Shown here: positions 47,501 to 58,559 of the stretch, piece by piece
Position numbering within the stretch: the first letter of the stretch is position 1
How the letters are laid out: the number at the start of each line of letters is the position of its first letter
Source: Nereocystis luetkeana
Taxonomy: Eukaryota; Sar; Phaeophyceae; Laminariales; Laminariaceae
NCBI GenBank assembly: GCA_031213475.1
Contig: JARUPZ010000014.1
Coordinates: forward strand, 4,010,535 to 4,074,534
DNA: 64,000 bases
Direction: 5' to 3'
Program-made: the position numbers and the translations under genes
Notes under the pieces: model-generated
What the model was told of the DNA's origin: nothing
The model's input: the letters and a program-made list of their open reading frames with translations, nothing else
Databases searched by the model: none

Positions 47501-49578
47501 AAGAAAGCAACGAAAACAAAATCAAAACCTGAAAATGACGAGTTACGAGCTGGTCCTAGCAAGAAGGATGTTTTTCACCGCAATCGAGTAAAGGACACGT
47601 CAAGGTTTTCGACACTGTATATATATACTTGGTCTCATGGACGCGGAGAACACATTAATGAAGAGATTTTGTGGCGTGCGAGTTGTTGTTCGAAGGAGAT
47701 ATTGGCGTTCTTCGTAAATCTTAGGGAGGCGCTATTTCATCCGGATTGCCTTCCTATAGTGAAATCTATATACTACGTATTCAGGCCACATGTCGGTCAA
47801 CACGCCGAGTGGTCCGATGCTGAACGTCTGGACATGATCGCATGTATATGGAGAGGATATGTATGCATGTCGCGTTTTTTCTGCTAGCCTGTAAGGCTGT
47901 GGTAAGAAATCCTGCCAACGTACTAGAACACTGTATTGAGCAAATTTGAAACCTCAGGGAATGATTCACCCTTCCGGAAACTATTTTTGCTCCAAGGTTC
48001 TTGAGAGTTGGGAAACAACATTTGGCGTGGTTATTGTTCATGGCAAGACGAAAAAAGTGATGACTGGCCTTTTTTCACGTACATCAGTTAAGAGGTGCCT
48101 AAAAATGCCGAAAATCGTGAAATTGAGTCTTCGAACGGAAAATACACAAATATCAAAAGGCCAGTCCTCATCTTTTTCCCCCATTGCCATGAAGAACAAC
48201 CGTGCCAATTTCTGTGTCTCAACTTTCAAACACCATGGCGCAAAGTTCCGAAGCCGAAATGTTCCGCCTGTCGCTGAAACCAGCTCGTAGACTGGCTTGT
48301 TTCGGGGGAAAAAGGGTGGTTGTGTAAAGCGGTACCTCAAAACCTCGAAATGAAATCGAGTTGATGTTCAGTGCGGCTCACCGCTGTTGCATCATCCTGC
48401 TCCGGCATAGGGGGAGGCCAGCGCTGAGAAAAAATAGGGGTGGGTCCGTGCTGCGAGTTGACCGCATTCTGCTGCTGCCTGGGCACCGGTATCCGGAAGC
48501 GCGTTGTCCTGCATTGGACAGCATCATCACTTGACTTGCCTCACAACAGATGTAGTTGCTGTACAGCAGCACTTGATGGATCGGGGACAGCAGCACCGGC
48601 CGCGGTTACGACTGCGGTGACGGGAACTGCGGAGTCTGCATTGACAGCAACGGCTTATGTGTCGTCCGTGTTTGCTTAGCGCCCTGCCTTTTGTCAATCT
48701 GGTCCAGCCTTATCCAGCCTACGAGGCCTTTTCGGTTACGGTGGTCGGTATATGACCTCGCTCCTCGTTTGGGTTACTGATTTCCGGGTCGATTCCATAG
48801 CCAATTGTCAATACTGTATGTCCCTGAAGGCTTAAATGTTCCCAATATCTAAAGGAGCTCAGTTGATGTCCTAGAGGCTCCCCTCGGTTCGGTTGTTTGG
48901 CCAATCGGAACATGGAGAGCTTTAGATTTGTTTTCGTTTTAGTTAGTCGATTTCGATTTGCTTCATTTTAGTGCGAAGCAGCTCCGTTTTCCACCGACCC
49001 CAGCCCACTTGGTGTCTTCAGCCATGCGTCGCATTTGATGCCGGAGTTGCGCTGATTTTTGTCCACTGTTTGATCGTTTTTTTTGTTCATGGGGTCTAGC
49101 TGCGTAGTAGATCGAAGGGGTTGCGCCGCTTTTGTTGACGGGTGAGCAGATATTGGTCAATACGACGCGGTTCGTACGCTGCCCCCCCCCCCCCCCCTCC
49201 TGGCCATAAGACTACAGCAATGCATGATGAGGAGTACAACCCCCCCCCGGCCCCCCTCCTGACCTCACGTGAAGGCGCTCGCACTCCTACCAAGGCGCTC
49301 GCACTCCTACTCCCGACGTGATGCCGGAGGTCCAAGCCTCACGCTATTTTTCAAAATGTATTGAAATTCTGATTTTCGGACAAAACACATAAATGGTGGA
49401 GGTAATGGAGGGTATGGAGATTACGGGGATAACGGATGCTGCGGAGGTCACGGAGATGCTGCTCAGTATGGGGCGGGCGCGGAAAATGCTGACATGCCGT
49501 TGCCGCAGTGCCCCCAGTGGCGCGGAGCAGCGGAGGTCATCCGCAAGCTAAACAATACGGTCGAAGCCCCTTCCCCCC

Positions 49579-49617
<39 letters not shown>

Positions 49618-49629
49618 TCTCTCTCTCCA

Positions 49630-49663
<34 letters not shown>

Positions 49664-50307
49664 GTATTCCTCGCTGTGCACCGGTCGTCACTGGTAATGA
49701 CATCACTTGTGTTCCACCCCACCATATGTTTTGGGCCCACCATACAAAACGCCTACACTGCTGTGCACTGAGCGAGACCGAGGCGTGCTAAAAATACGCT
49801 AGTATCTAGCAATAGTGTAGCACCCGCTGCGCCCGCCGCTGAGCGTGACTCCTTCATTGTTTTACTCATATAGCGTCCCCAAAAAGTGACACTCGATTAT
49901 GTACTGGGTTGTTTCTTGCTCGCGGGGCCCATACTGTACCCTACCCCACCCCACCCCACCCCGACCGTTTTTCGAAGATGCCTCGTAACATATCTACCCT
50001 TCCAAACGCACGAAACCAACCCCTCGCCCCTCCCGTTTCCTGGCGCGCATGTTCGCGGTCTGTTCGCGGTCGCCGCCCCCCCCCGTCCCTCTCTCTCTCG
50101 CCGCACGCCGAAATCCTCTACCCCTCGTAGACGGCCGCGGGCGGATTTTTCTCGTTAGAAGAGGCGTCGATATCGGACATACCCGGCGTGTGTGAGGGAG
50201 GGGGCGGTAAGTGGATGGAGGCGTGTCGCACCAAGTTTGTGGGGGAAGACGGGAAGCCGCTACCCCCCCCGCCTGATGGCCACAGAGGGGTAACTTTAGC
50301 CCCTTGA
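38545..50307 (+). CDS. Biotin/lipoate A/B ligase family protein, 9 exons, 288 aa
   Basis: Exons: 38545-38642, 39226-39331, 40003-40086, 40699-40751, 45539-45632, 46380-46490, 47123-47215, 49509-49559, 50131-50307 (stop TGA). All phases match and the total is 867 nt. Family landmarks appear in order: N-terminal helix (IFQQLCIEEALFYKSSSNW), VVLGISGKPEKM, the lipoyl-AMP loop IKRFSGGGTVIVD, LRENDYVFGDLK, and FGGNAQAITKGRWLHHTSF, whose Lys is at the usual catalytic position. Proteins of this family activate lipoate (or biotin) with ATP and attach it to a Lys of acceptor proteins; which substrate applies here is not shown. The protein starts at the domain edge without an obvious transit peptide. 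The sixth intron has a GC donor (AGG|GCAAGT). The last two exons show no recognised motif and rest on splice sites and phase only. The fourth intron is 4.8 kb and repeat-filled. Confidence 0.85.
39345..39860. repeat. C-rich minisatellite, about 115-125 bp unit
   Basis: Four direct units with CAGTCATGGTGAAACCCTCA-type blocks (about 39,494, 39,602, 39,739 and 39,840) separated by CCCCATCCCC-rich runs, inside the second intron of the lipoate-ligase-type gene. Confidence 0.75.
40911..41115. repeat. Dispersed 205-bp repeat C, copy 1
   Basis: About 80% like 43,577-43,780 by eye: GGTCTCTTGAAATGACAG, GCCGGNTGGTACCATTG, TCTGAGGTTGTAAGTNGTGA, CATAGACTGCNATGC. Translated on minus, both copies give an open stretch with conserved QWYQPxRxC and VRHxLQPQ, so the repeat may be a relic of a mobile-element gene. 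Confidence 0.65.
41180..42070 (+). pseudogene. Repeated, possibly transposon-derived coding relic
   Basis: Two direct copies (about 41,330-41,455 and 41,578-41,705) encode DDIPPSxELS and CESRVEDPADDAV; two copies of VWWEFNHMxLCRV lie at 41,535-41,575 and 41,785-41,822. Downstream, another frame reads ALRREFSRGPLWVSDGGR (about 41,860-41,915). Protein-like text that is repeated, frame-shifted and intronic suggests a decayed repetitive element gene; the family is not recognised. Confidence 0.45.
43577..43780. repeat. Dispersed 205-bp repeat C, copy 2
   Basis: Second copy, same orientation as 40,911-41,115, in the same intron. Confidence 0.65.
43970..44360. repeat. Degenerate minisatellite with CGAGGCCTTTCGGGTTG
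   Basis: Recurrent ATCGAGGCCTTTTGGGTTG / TCGAGACCTTCGGGTTGT blocks at 30-70 bp spacing. Confidence 0.6.
45806..45895 (-). repeat. Repeat B copy next to a G run
   Basis: A G run of about 17 bases, CGTACTCATTGGTTATTCGC, then GACCACGCCTCCCTTTCGAG. Confidence 0.65.
46080..46330. repeat. (ATCCC)n pentamer satellite
   Basis: Imperfect CATCCCATCCCATTCC pentamers for 250 bp, immediately upstream of the exon at 46,380. Confidence 0.85.
47970..48262. mobile_element. Foldback element with arms of about 100 bp
   Basis: The left arm (about 47,970-48,071) is the imperfect inverse complement of the right arm (about 48,157-48,262); clearest are GTTCATGGCAAGACG and GACTGGCCTTTT against AAAAGGCCAGTC and TTGCCATGAAGAAC. 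The spacer is about 85 bp. Weaker similarity (ACCTCAGGG / CCTCAAAACCTC) may extend it to 47,947-48,345. There is no coding capacity beyond a chance 114-codon frame. Confidence 0.65.
49200..49249 (+). repeat. Repeat A remnant between C runs
   Basis: TGGCCATAAGACTACAGCAA, TGCATGATGAGGAGTACAAC and a C run: the tail-side end only. Confidence 0.65.
49578..49663. repeat. (CT)n microsatellite
   Basis: About 85 bp of CT dinucleotides shortly after the short exon ending at 49,559. Confidence 0.9.
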
Positions 50308-51070
50308 GAAGTGCGCGACAAACATTATTGGAATGAGTGTGGTGTTTATTTTGTCCAGTGTTCTAACGGTTGACTTGAGGAGCGAGCAGCATTGGTGTGG
50401 ATCAGAGATCGCGCAAGGAGCAGGGTGTGAATGACACCAGGTAGGGTGCCGTGCGTTCGCGACTCTGGCGACCGGGGCCGCCGTGTTTTACCACACGCGC
50501 ACTTGGCTGTGTGCCTGCCTGCCTGCCTACCTGAGATACGGAGTGGGCGCGATCGAGGTTGACCCTTACTGGATGAGTATGTGGGGCTTTACAAGTCGTA
50601 GGACCTGATGATGTCGATCTTCCGTCCCACGTGTGTTTGGTGTGATGCGGTGTGTACTCTAGGCAGTAGTGTTTCACCGACGAGTGTATACCAAGATAAA
50701 AGCAGAGCAACATTTTGTGCGATCTTGTGGGCAAGATACAGGATAAACAGTCGAATGCAAAGCAGGATTGCACAACGCATCGTGAGCTGTTTATGTAGCT
50801 ATTAATAGTGGTGCAAACGAGCAAGCAGAACTCACGAATCAGGTGGCACAACGCGTTGGTGAGTGGCGTCCGGCGCGGCGCGCTGGACAATCAGTCTGTC
50901 GAAGAAGACCAACAGAATCATCAATCCTAAAGAAGAAAGGAGAGTTGCCTTGTAGAATGTATTGATTGCTGTTTTCGTTGAGAACAATGAGAGTGTAGCA
51001 TTCGAGGAGTGTGGCGTGGGGGTCTTTCCCTAGTCAAAGCTTGCACAATAATATAATCTCACGTCAACTT
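50308..51070. other. Downstream of gene 3, nothing supported
   Basis: No coding structure found on either strand; contains one CTATTAATAG at 50,799. Confidence 0.5.
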
Positions 51071-51079
51071 GCAGTCAGT

Positions 51080-51910
51080 TTATCTGCGAAGATCCTCACA
51101 CATACGCGACACGTAAAGCAACACCACTGTGCTGCCATACTTTACCCTGGACACGTACACCCATCTCAAATCTAAATGATAACCTATGTTTTGACCGGCA
51201 CGTGAGATGCAGGTAGCATGCTTGCGACGTCCGCCCACGAAACACAACACCACCGTGCAGCAATACTTTGCCCATGGACGCGTACAACATCGCAAATCTA
51301 AATCAAAGCCTCTAGTCTGACCGGCGCGTGAGATGCAGGTAAGGTTGGGCCTGCTGTAAGTACTTGGTGCGACCGATCTATCTATACTGCAGGGGAACGC
51401 TCAAACTGCATACACAGATGTTTCCAATATGGCGGCACCACTGCCGCTTCCTCATTTGCCCACTCGAAACGTAAGTACCACCGTTCTTGCCAAATCGAAA
51501 CCTGATTGCGTACATAATCTGAATGGACGCGTACACCATCACAAATGAAAGCTTCTGCCTGATCGACAACGCTCCACTGCCGCTGCTGCTGCCGATCTTA
51601 ACCCTGAACGCGTACACCATCACGAATGAATGCCTCTGTCTGATCGGCACGTAAGATGCAGGCAAGGTTGGATCCGCGATCTGCTTCTGTCTGATCGGCA
51701 CGTGAGTTGCAGGCAAGGTTGGACCTGCGATCTGCTGCTATTAATAGTACCTGGTGCGACGGATCTGTGTATACTGCAGGAACACTCATAATGCGTAAAC
51801 TAATTGTTTCAATACATGACGTCACGACGGCGGCGTCCTCATTGATCCACTCGAAACACAAGTACCACCGTTCTTGCCAAGTGAAAACCTGAACGCATAC
51901 AACACTACCT
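51080..51910. repeat. Diverged tandem repeats with GGCACGTGAGATGCAGG
   Basis: Units at about 51,140, 51,273, 51,605 and 51,680 share GAACGCGTACACCATCAC, CTCTGTCTGATCGGCACGTG and AGATGCAGGCAAGGTTGG. A larger unit of about 365 bp (51,350 versus 51,720) shares TGGTGCGACNGATCTNTNTA and AGTACCACCGTTCTTGCCAA. Confidence 0.75.
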
Positions 51911-52199
51911 GGTATAGTTTAACGACAGTCTGATCAAGGGGTGTGCTGCAGATGAAGCAACCTGCTGTATGATGCACGTACTCGGCTCGATGAATGACTG
52001 CTTTGTATACGCTGCAACATAACGCTCAACGTATACCTACCAGGTATGTATGTTGAAAGGCAATACGAACTCAACACTATACCGATACCTGGCAGTACTA
52101 CATACATACCTGGTACCTCGCATGCCCGAAATTGACTGGAAACATCATCAGGCATCAGCCCGAAGGATAAATGGACATCCCGATGCTATGAAAGTATAG

Positions 52200-52700
52200 T
52201 ATATTCAAAGGCGGCTTGACGGGTCAAAGGTAGGCCTGACGAGGCAAAGGTATAGGCCATCAATCTAAATCTTCGGTCACGAGGCTGTGATAAAACAGAT
52301 TCTGATAGCTTGCTAATTGGGTATCGATCACTCAACTCCACGAAACTCAGTATCGTGGACCAGTCATTTGGTACAACTCACAGAGACTCTGATAACGGGC
52401 GCTTTTACTCTTTTTAGTTTTTTATTCAATCAAGTGCTACTAAGTAACTGATATCTTGCAAAATTGGGCATGCCAATGCCATGAACCACAGCATTTTAAA
52501 TGACGGTTTGACGGGAAGGTCTGACGGGGCAAAGGTGTGGGCCGTCAACCGAAGTCTGTGTAGTAAATCACGTACGTATTGGTACGTAGCTTTCAATAGT
52601 GGGTATCCATCACTCTACACTCGTCGAACTCAGTATCGATCACTCGACTGGCACACTGAACTCAGTATTGACCACTCACTTGGTACAACTCACAGCTGAA
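52200..52700. repeat. Repeat D, two units of about 300 bp
   Basis: TTGACGGG, CTGACGAGGCAAAGGT, GGCCATCAA, then CACTCAACT and TTGGTACAACTCACAG. Further partial units are at 53,570-53,690 and 53,740-53,785. Confidence 0.75.
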
Positions 52701-53569
52701 GTATTTGATTTGTTTCCCGCGCCCCGTCTGGGCACTGCGCGAGCGTGGCAGGGGCCGTCTCTACAGCGCAGTAGGCACGACGAGGAAAGGCATATAGTCA
52801 TGCCCTCGAGGTGCAGCAACGAAACATGTTGCAGGGTGTGAGCGTAACGCGCAGATACAGGCATACATGTAGTAGTCGTTCATAACTTCTTCTTTTCTTG
52901 GCAGTAACAGAATATGACAAACGCCTTCACAGCACTATCAAAATTTCCACGATGCATGTGAGGCTGTCAGCCTATTAATAGTAGTAATTCCCGTTGATGT
53001 CCGCCAGTGCTGCTGTGTGTACAAAAAATGTTTTCGTAGACACCGTTTGTACCTCCACCACACCGTACCGCTCCTCCCGCGGCGAGGCCTATTCCGATTG
53101 GGTCGACACCAAATAATCGGTCCTCTCTGCCTTACGGAGTCTGGTCGCCCGGCGTGCACAGTCGCCGAAGAGGCTCGTGACGTTCGTTTCGCTACAATAT
53201 GATAGCCTACTAATCTCAACATTTTTGTGCAAAACTCGTGCTTCACACGTAAAATAGCCCGAATCGGAATTTCGACACTCGTTTCTGGAACGCCCAACCC
53301 TCAACGCACAAGCAACGGCGGATCATGCGACCGGCCACTCCAGCCCATATTCCCCACACTCTGGCCGCCATGAGCTATCGAAAGCCGGATGATGCGGCCT
53401 CTCCCGTTTCGGCCAAAAGCGAAGAGGTCCAATATGGGTGCTAGCATCGAGAACATAATATTTCTACCGTCACGAGCGAGCATAGATGTCGGCTGTGACG
53501 GCACATTTGCCCCTTGACGGGCAGCCGTCAACGACATCCCAATCCTCAAAACTATTATATGTTTCAGAT

Positions 53570-53800
53570 GAAGACTTGACGGGCCAAAGGTAGGCCTGAC
53601 GGGGCAAAGATATGTCATCAACCAAAATCTTTGGCCACGAGACTGTTACAAATCAAGCATTGACCACTCAACCGATCCAACTCACAGCTGACGTACTCAC
53701 ACCCGGCCAGCCGGCAGCCAGGGCACGGAGACTGTTGAAAATGAAGTATCGACCACTCAATTGGTCCAACTCACAGCTGGCGTTCCCACACCCGGCCAGC
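53570..53800. repeat. Repeat D, partial units
   Basis: CTTGACGGGCCAAAGGTAGG and two copies of CACTCAATTGGTCCAACTCA / CCACACCCGGCCAGCCGGCA. Confidence 0.7.
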
Positions 53801-54100
53801 CGGCAGCCAGAGCACGGCGCAAGCACGCCCGAGGCCGCCACCGACACAGTCGAGGTCGGGGATCACGATGAGGCAGTTTCGTTCCGTAAGGTGAACCTCA
53901 TCTCGCGCTAATACGGACAACGCAAAAAAATGCGTCTAAGAAACGCTGAGGAGCGCTGAGAGCAGACGGTCAACATTATCATATATATACATCTATATAT
54001 AGTCCATCCGCCTCACAAAATAAAATATCTCCCTGCTAAAAACACAATAATGTTGGTCTTCTTCCTCACTGTATGTGTCAACCCTTCCCAGCCTGTCTTC

Positions 54101-54535
54101 CTAGTTCAACCAACTGCACCCGTCATCAACTCTATGAACCTCTTGCCCATCCCCTCTGTTCACGCATGCCAACGACTCAATAACTCTCCACAAACCCCAG
54201 ATTTCTTCCGTTAAACCTTGTACAGTTTCTCCAGTTAAGGGTACGGTCTTCAGAAACCCGAAAAAGTGCTCTAGAAACGACCATCGCGTGGCTGGCGCAG
54301 ATGATGATACTTTTTTGTTAGTTATCAACACCGTCGAGCGGGCGAGAGCGTTCGGTACCAGCGGGCCGCCGGCGGCGGCCCGCTGGCACAATCCAACGCC
54401 GCTCGTCCGACTTATACTCGCCGAGCTACACGTCTCGAGTATGTCTGTTCCCTCGTGTTGTGTACAGCAAGCAGAATGGTGCGTGAAGGCATGGAAAATG
54501 CTCGCTGTGTGTAAGCCATTTTCTATGAAGAGCAA
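54101..54535 (-). CDS. Possible exon, unrecognised (144 codons)
   Basis: One open frame. Its second half (TRWSFLEHFFGFLKTVPL, then EEIWGLWRVIESLACV) looks like ordered protein and ends at a TAG. The first half is less convincing and runs through the GC hairpin. There is no family match I know and no neighbouring exon found. It may be chance or the last exon of a minus-strand gene. Confidence 0.25.
   Translation of the reverse strand: MLFIENGLHTASIFHAFTHHSACCTQHEGTDILETCSSASISRTSGVGLCQRAAAGGPLVPNALARSTVLITNKKVSSSAPATRWSFLEHFFGFLKTVPLTGETVQGLTEEIWGLWRVIESLACVNRGDGQEVHRVDDGCSWLN
54357..54386. other. Perfect GC-rich hairpin
   Basis: CCAGCGGGCCGCC, a 3-nt loop GGC, then GGCGGCCCGCTGG: 13 bp stem without mismatch. 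It could be a structural or terminator-like element; no associated gene is known. Confidence 0.75.
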
Positions 54536-54539
54536 AAAT

Positions 54540-55310
54540 GTACTTTACACTCCGTCAACCAAAAACAACTTCGCCGACAAAGTACCTTTTTTTTTCTTCT
54601 TTTTTTCAAGAATTGACCTCAAATCCTATACCTGCGGTGTTGTGGAAGGCAAAAAACAAAAAAAGCACTTGAAAAAAAAATCGCAAACACTCTTCTACGA
54701 GTATTGTTTCGCCTCCTGTTCGCAAAAATTGCTTAAATAAATCTGCCTCGCGAACGTTCCGTGGTTTCCATTGCTAAAAAAAAACTGACACCAGCATTCA
54801 CGAGCTCTGGGTAGGATGTGAGCTATTCGAAAAAAAAAATCGCAAAGTTGTCGTGTTGGTGGAGATATGGGCAAAAATATTATTTTATGCGGTCATTTTG
54901 TTCGAGAACGTGTGCGATAATATCTTGTGCGTTTTTTTTTTAGTTGCGGCAAAACGCTTCATCCCGTTCATATTTTCGTTTGCGGCAATCCAACAAGACT
55001 GAAAATTTGAAAATTTGCCTCTTTTCTCCAAGCTTTTCGCCAAGGTTGCCAGAACAAAATCAATCTTTCCCCCCGAAAAGGGCAAAAATCCTTCTTCAAA
55101 GATTTGTTTTGATCGGCGCACTGCTGTGTTTCTGGAGGCCATCTCCACCGCTGCTGCGCTGGTATATACGCATGCATGCATCACTTCTTCTCCCTGACTC
55201 TACATCAGCCTCTTTAGTGTAAACAAGACAGCACGATTTTCGGCCGGCTGTGGTCGTTCGCTACGCGGATCAAGTCAGCCTTCCCACACTGCTGTGTGTG
55301 TATGTTCTTC
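54540..55310. other. A/T-homopolymer-rich stretch, no gene seen
   Basis: Several runs of 8-10 A or T; no feature supported. Confidence 0.5.
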
Positions 55311-55409
55311 CCTTTTAGCACTGCAGTCTCGTTTTTGGGAAAATTGGGGGGGAAAATTGCTTGGGATTTGAGTGGATTGTCCCCTAAACGGGGCTGGAGT
55401 TCTTAACCC
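55311..55409. mobile_element. MITE family 2, diverged
   Basis: CTTTTAGCACTGCAGTCTCG at the left, CCCCTAAACGGGGCTGGAGT at the right; a G run is inserted after the left arm. Confidence 0.7.
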
Positions 55410-55500
55410 TTTATGTACCGCGGTCCCGTTTCGGGGACAAACTGCTTAGGATTTGACTGGATTGTCCCCAAAACAGGACCGCAGTTCTTCAAAGGGTTAA
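55405..55500. mobile_element. MITE family 2, directly adjoining the previous copy
   Basis: AACCCTTTATGTACCGCGGT to AAAGGGTTAA; the AACCCTT overlaps the end of the left neighbour. Confidence 0.75.
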
Positions 55501-55599
55501 AAACGTTTTTTTCTGTCCGTCGACATCCAGCAAAACCAGTGTCCGTGCCGATTCTTCAATCCTAGAGAGTTGCAGGTTCTGTGGTCACGAAACTACGCC

Positions 55600-56270
55600 A
55601 CAGCAGAGATATTACATTGTTATGGAGTAAAGCAGAGTAAACAACGCAATGCCCCCATGTCATCATACTGGATACGACAGGCACGACATACACATTCTAT
55701 GTGTTAGAGATAGCAAAAGAAAACAAAAAAAAAACAGAAAGACAGCACTACTAGTAATAAATACTACAGTACAGTAAGTACGTACAAGCAGAGTAAGCCT
55801 AGAAATAATCAAGGGAAATAACAGGAAAGGCGAAGAACAAAGCACCCTCCAGGTAGCCACAGCAATTTGTGGTACGAGTAGCACAGCCAGTAGGTTCTCC
55901 CTACTAGGCGGTCTGGTACCTGGCTACCTCGTCTACCGCCTTCGTCCTGCGTTCGTCAACTATACCCCACCCCCCGGTGGGGATGGGGATGCGTCAAACA
56001 TTACGAAACAAGCAAAGCAGGCTCGTCATCGACCCACACCACACGACTCCTTTCGTAAGGACAAGAAGCAAGAAAGATGAAGTAAGAAAATGAAAGTCAC
56101 GGAAGATCAAGCGCAAAGAATAGAAGAAGACGAAGAAGGAAGACCACGTTTTCGAACCAGCTGCGGCAGTTGGCGGCACGAGTAGCATAGACATGTTCTA
56201 CTTACTAGCCGGCCTGGTGCCTTCCTACCCTGTCTGACATATCCTTCCTACTTTCGTCCACTGCGGTTTC
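55600..56270. repeat. Diverged duplication of about 320 bp
   Basis: The blocks around 55,850-55,945 and 56,160-56,265 share GGNACGAGTAGCANAG, CTACTAG(G)CGGTCTGGT and CNACCTNGTCT, suggesting an old tandem copy. No coding signal. Confidence 0.45.
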
Positions 56271-56349
56271 CCTTCTACCTCTCCTGTTGCCCCCCCTCCC
56301 CGCATTCCCTTGTTTGGGTTTCCTCCCACTCCTCTTGACCCCCCCCCCT

Positions 56350-57620
56350 CCCCCCATTCCCTCGGACACCACCTCCGGCGGTTCCCCGGCGATGTCTACT
56401 CAGCTGTGCCTCATCCTCGTGCCACCTCACCATGAACCGTTCGGCTGCTTCGAGGACCCCTCGGTACCACTTCCCGGCTTTTTTTGCTGCAGTGATCCAC
56501 AGCGCGGTCTCAACTCCAAACACCAAGGGGGGGGCAACTTCCGTTGACCCTTCGGTGGCTCGGAACCCCCTACGTCTTCGACTATGCATCTATATGCCAA
56601 GTCTTCAAGTGTTCGCCAGGTCTCGGATTCTCCCCGTCAGCCATCGTCCCGAACGTTTCCCGACTGAGTAATCGCTCCTTGCTTTGCCGTGCCACGCCCC
56701 CCGCGAAAAAGAGCCGCCGTTTACGGGTGGTCTTTTCGATGCTCTCGCAACGTGTCGTCTTGAGGGCCTTCGCGTGCGAGAGGGTGGCGTGGTCAGCGCA
56801 AAGTCGGCGCTGGAAGCCAATGACTCGCAAGAGGACTTGGTGGTGAGCCGTTCGAAGCTTGGCAACGCGTTCCTCTCTGAGGGCCCACGTCACACACTCG
56901 TACAGTAAGGTCTCAATCACCCAGACCTTCAGCTTTCGGATTTTCAGGCTAAGGGGGCGGTCGTCCTATCATACAACTCCGGCCCGAACCGTTCGAGGCA
57001 TGCCAGCATGAGACGGATCCGTCGGTCGATTTCAAGCGGGAGGCCAGCGTTTTCGTGGATAATGCCTCCTGGGTATAAAATAACTGGGCCGTCTGTTTAC
57101 ACCTCTGGCCTGCTGCTTCGATGACGAGCGGTGGTGCGAGGGTTGCCTGGTCTGGTGCTCGGAGAAGCATTGTCTCCGTCTTCTTTTCCGATACCGTGCG
57201 GCCTGCTGCTTCGAAGACAGTCACGATGGCTGCCATCATTTTCGCGAGCCCTTCAACCGATTTCGAGACAATTATGCGTCATCGGCGCACAACATGCCCC
57301 ATGCAGCCCGTCGCACGCATGCCAACGGCTCCTGCTCCTCTATTCCGACTAATCCATCATCATTAAGTTGAACGAAAAAACCCTGACGATGGGATCGTCT
57401 TTGTTGGCTGCAGCGTACCAGTAGGACGTGTAACGCAGCAGCGAAGAAGACGTTGAACAGTACCTGGTATAACGGTGACAGCACGCATAGCCCTGTCTTG
57501 GTTGTCGCAGCCCCTGCGTGACTTCAAACCATTCCGAGTGCTCGCCGTCATCCGTATACGTACGCGAGCCCGCATGTCGTCGTGGAAATCGCGGCAAGCA
57601 GCTTGGTTGGCACACGCCTC
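56350..57620 (-). mobile_element. Dead LINE, 3' part of the reverse transcriptase ORF
   Basis: Minus-strand frames in order of translation: TDDGEHSEWFEVTQGLR (57,545 region), VLSP...LFNVFFAAALHVLLV, QLNDDGLVGIEEQEPLACV, then MLCADDA, the catalytic box with Tyr changed to Cys (normally YADD); next MMAAIVTVFEAAGRTVSEKK, ETLLYECVTWALR, VLLRVIGFQRRL and the tail GKWYRGVLEAAERFMVRWH. These are the typical C-terminal half and tail of a LINE pol protein. At least four frame changes and a small insertion at 57,461 break it. The element is 5'-truncated near 57,620 and cannot be active. Confidence 0.85.
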
Positions 57621-57679
57621 TCTCTTTGTCGCTCTATAAAAATATACCAGGTACTAGGTATATAGTTTTGTTAACAGTT

Positions 57680-57868
57680 GTCTCCCCTCCCGCCGTTCCC
57701 TCGGGCACCACCCACGGCGGGTTCGCGGTGCTGTCTACTCAGCTGTGCCTCATCCTTGTGCCACCTCGCCATGAAACGTTCGGATGCTCTAAGGAACCCC
57801 CTGTACCACTTCCCCGCCTTTTTTTGCTGCATGCAGCGGACCACAGCACGGTATCAGCTCCTAACTGA
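57680..57868 (-). mobile_element. Second LINE 3'-end fragment
   Basis: Repeats the sequence of 56,355-56,525 in the same orientation (CTCAGCTGTGCCTCATCCT, GCCACCTCNCCATGAANCG, CGGNTTTTTTTGCTGCA), i.e. only the last 190 bp or so of the same LINE family. Confidence 0.8.
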
Positions 57869-57961
57869 ATGTGCTCAGTTCAGGGGCGTACGTGTGGGTA
57901 TTTGTGATTTTTCGCGTGCAACCATTGACTGTATACGATTATAACCGGTATACACATGCAG

Positions 57962-58050
57962 CCCTTTTAGAGCGGTCCCGTTTTGGGGACAAACTACCTA
58001 GAATTAGACTGTTTTGTCCCCAAAACGGGACTGCGGTCCTAAAGGGGTTA
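57962..58050. mobile_element. MITE-like palindrome, family 2
   Basis: Well-preserved foldback; CCCTTTTAGAGCGGTCCCGT at the left and CTGCGGTCCTAAAGGGGTTA at the right. Confidence 0.8.
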
Positions 58051-58380
58051 TGTAGTATACGCGTCGTACCGCATACCAGTATATATTGTGTCTGTATGTA
58101 TTTATACAAAGACTCATCATGCTGCGCCGATGCGCAAAACAATACCAGGCACTACGAGTGAGTATACATCAATGAGAAACACGAAAACCAAGACAAGCTG
58201 AATAATGTTGCCCTTCTTTTATTAATGAAATTTTGAAACACAGCTTCTTTAGCTGTAAGTTCGACTGTTTATTAAATACCGGTAGTTGATACTCAACTTT
58301 GCAAGCTACGTAATACGACTTGTCTGCGTATATATACCCATTTTTTTTACTGGGTTATACAACGAGTGGTATGATTGTAC

Positions 58381-58489
58381 TACGGGGGACCACAGTAAAT
58401 AGGACGTACGGTACACACACAACAAAAAACTACGTATTCCCCTATTTTTATTAACAATATGTGGTCCTATTTACTATGCCCCCCCGAAA
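58381..58489. mobile_element. MITE-like palindrome, family 1
   Basis: TACGGGGGACCACAGTAAAT at the left, TTTACTATGCCCCCCCGAAA at the right. Confidence 0.75.
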
Positions 58490-58559
58490 TGGTTTCTTGT
58501 ATTCTTACTGGATACATACATACCCGGAGCTGGTTGTCCTATATATATTCACACCCTGG

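Noticed and set aside
47093..47887. 264-codon plus frame
   Set aside because: It contains a real exon (47,123-47,215), but continuation past the GTATAT donor loses all family likeness and ends in low-complexity text.
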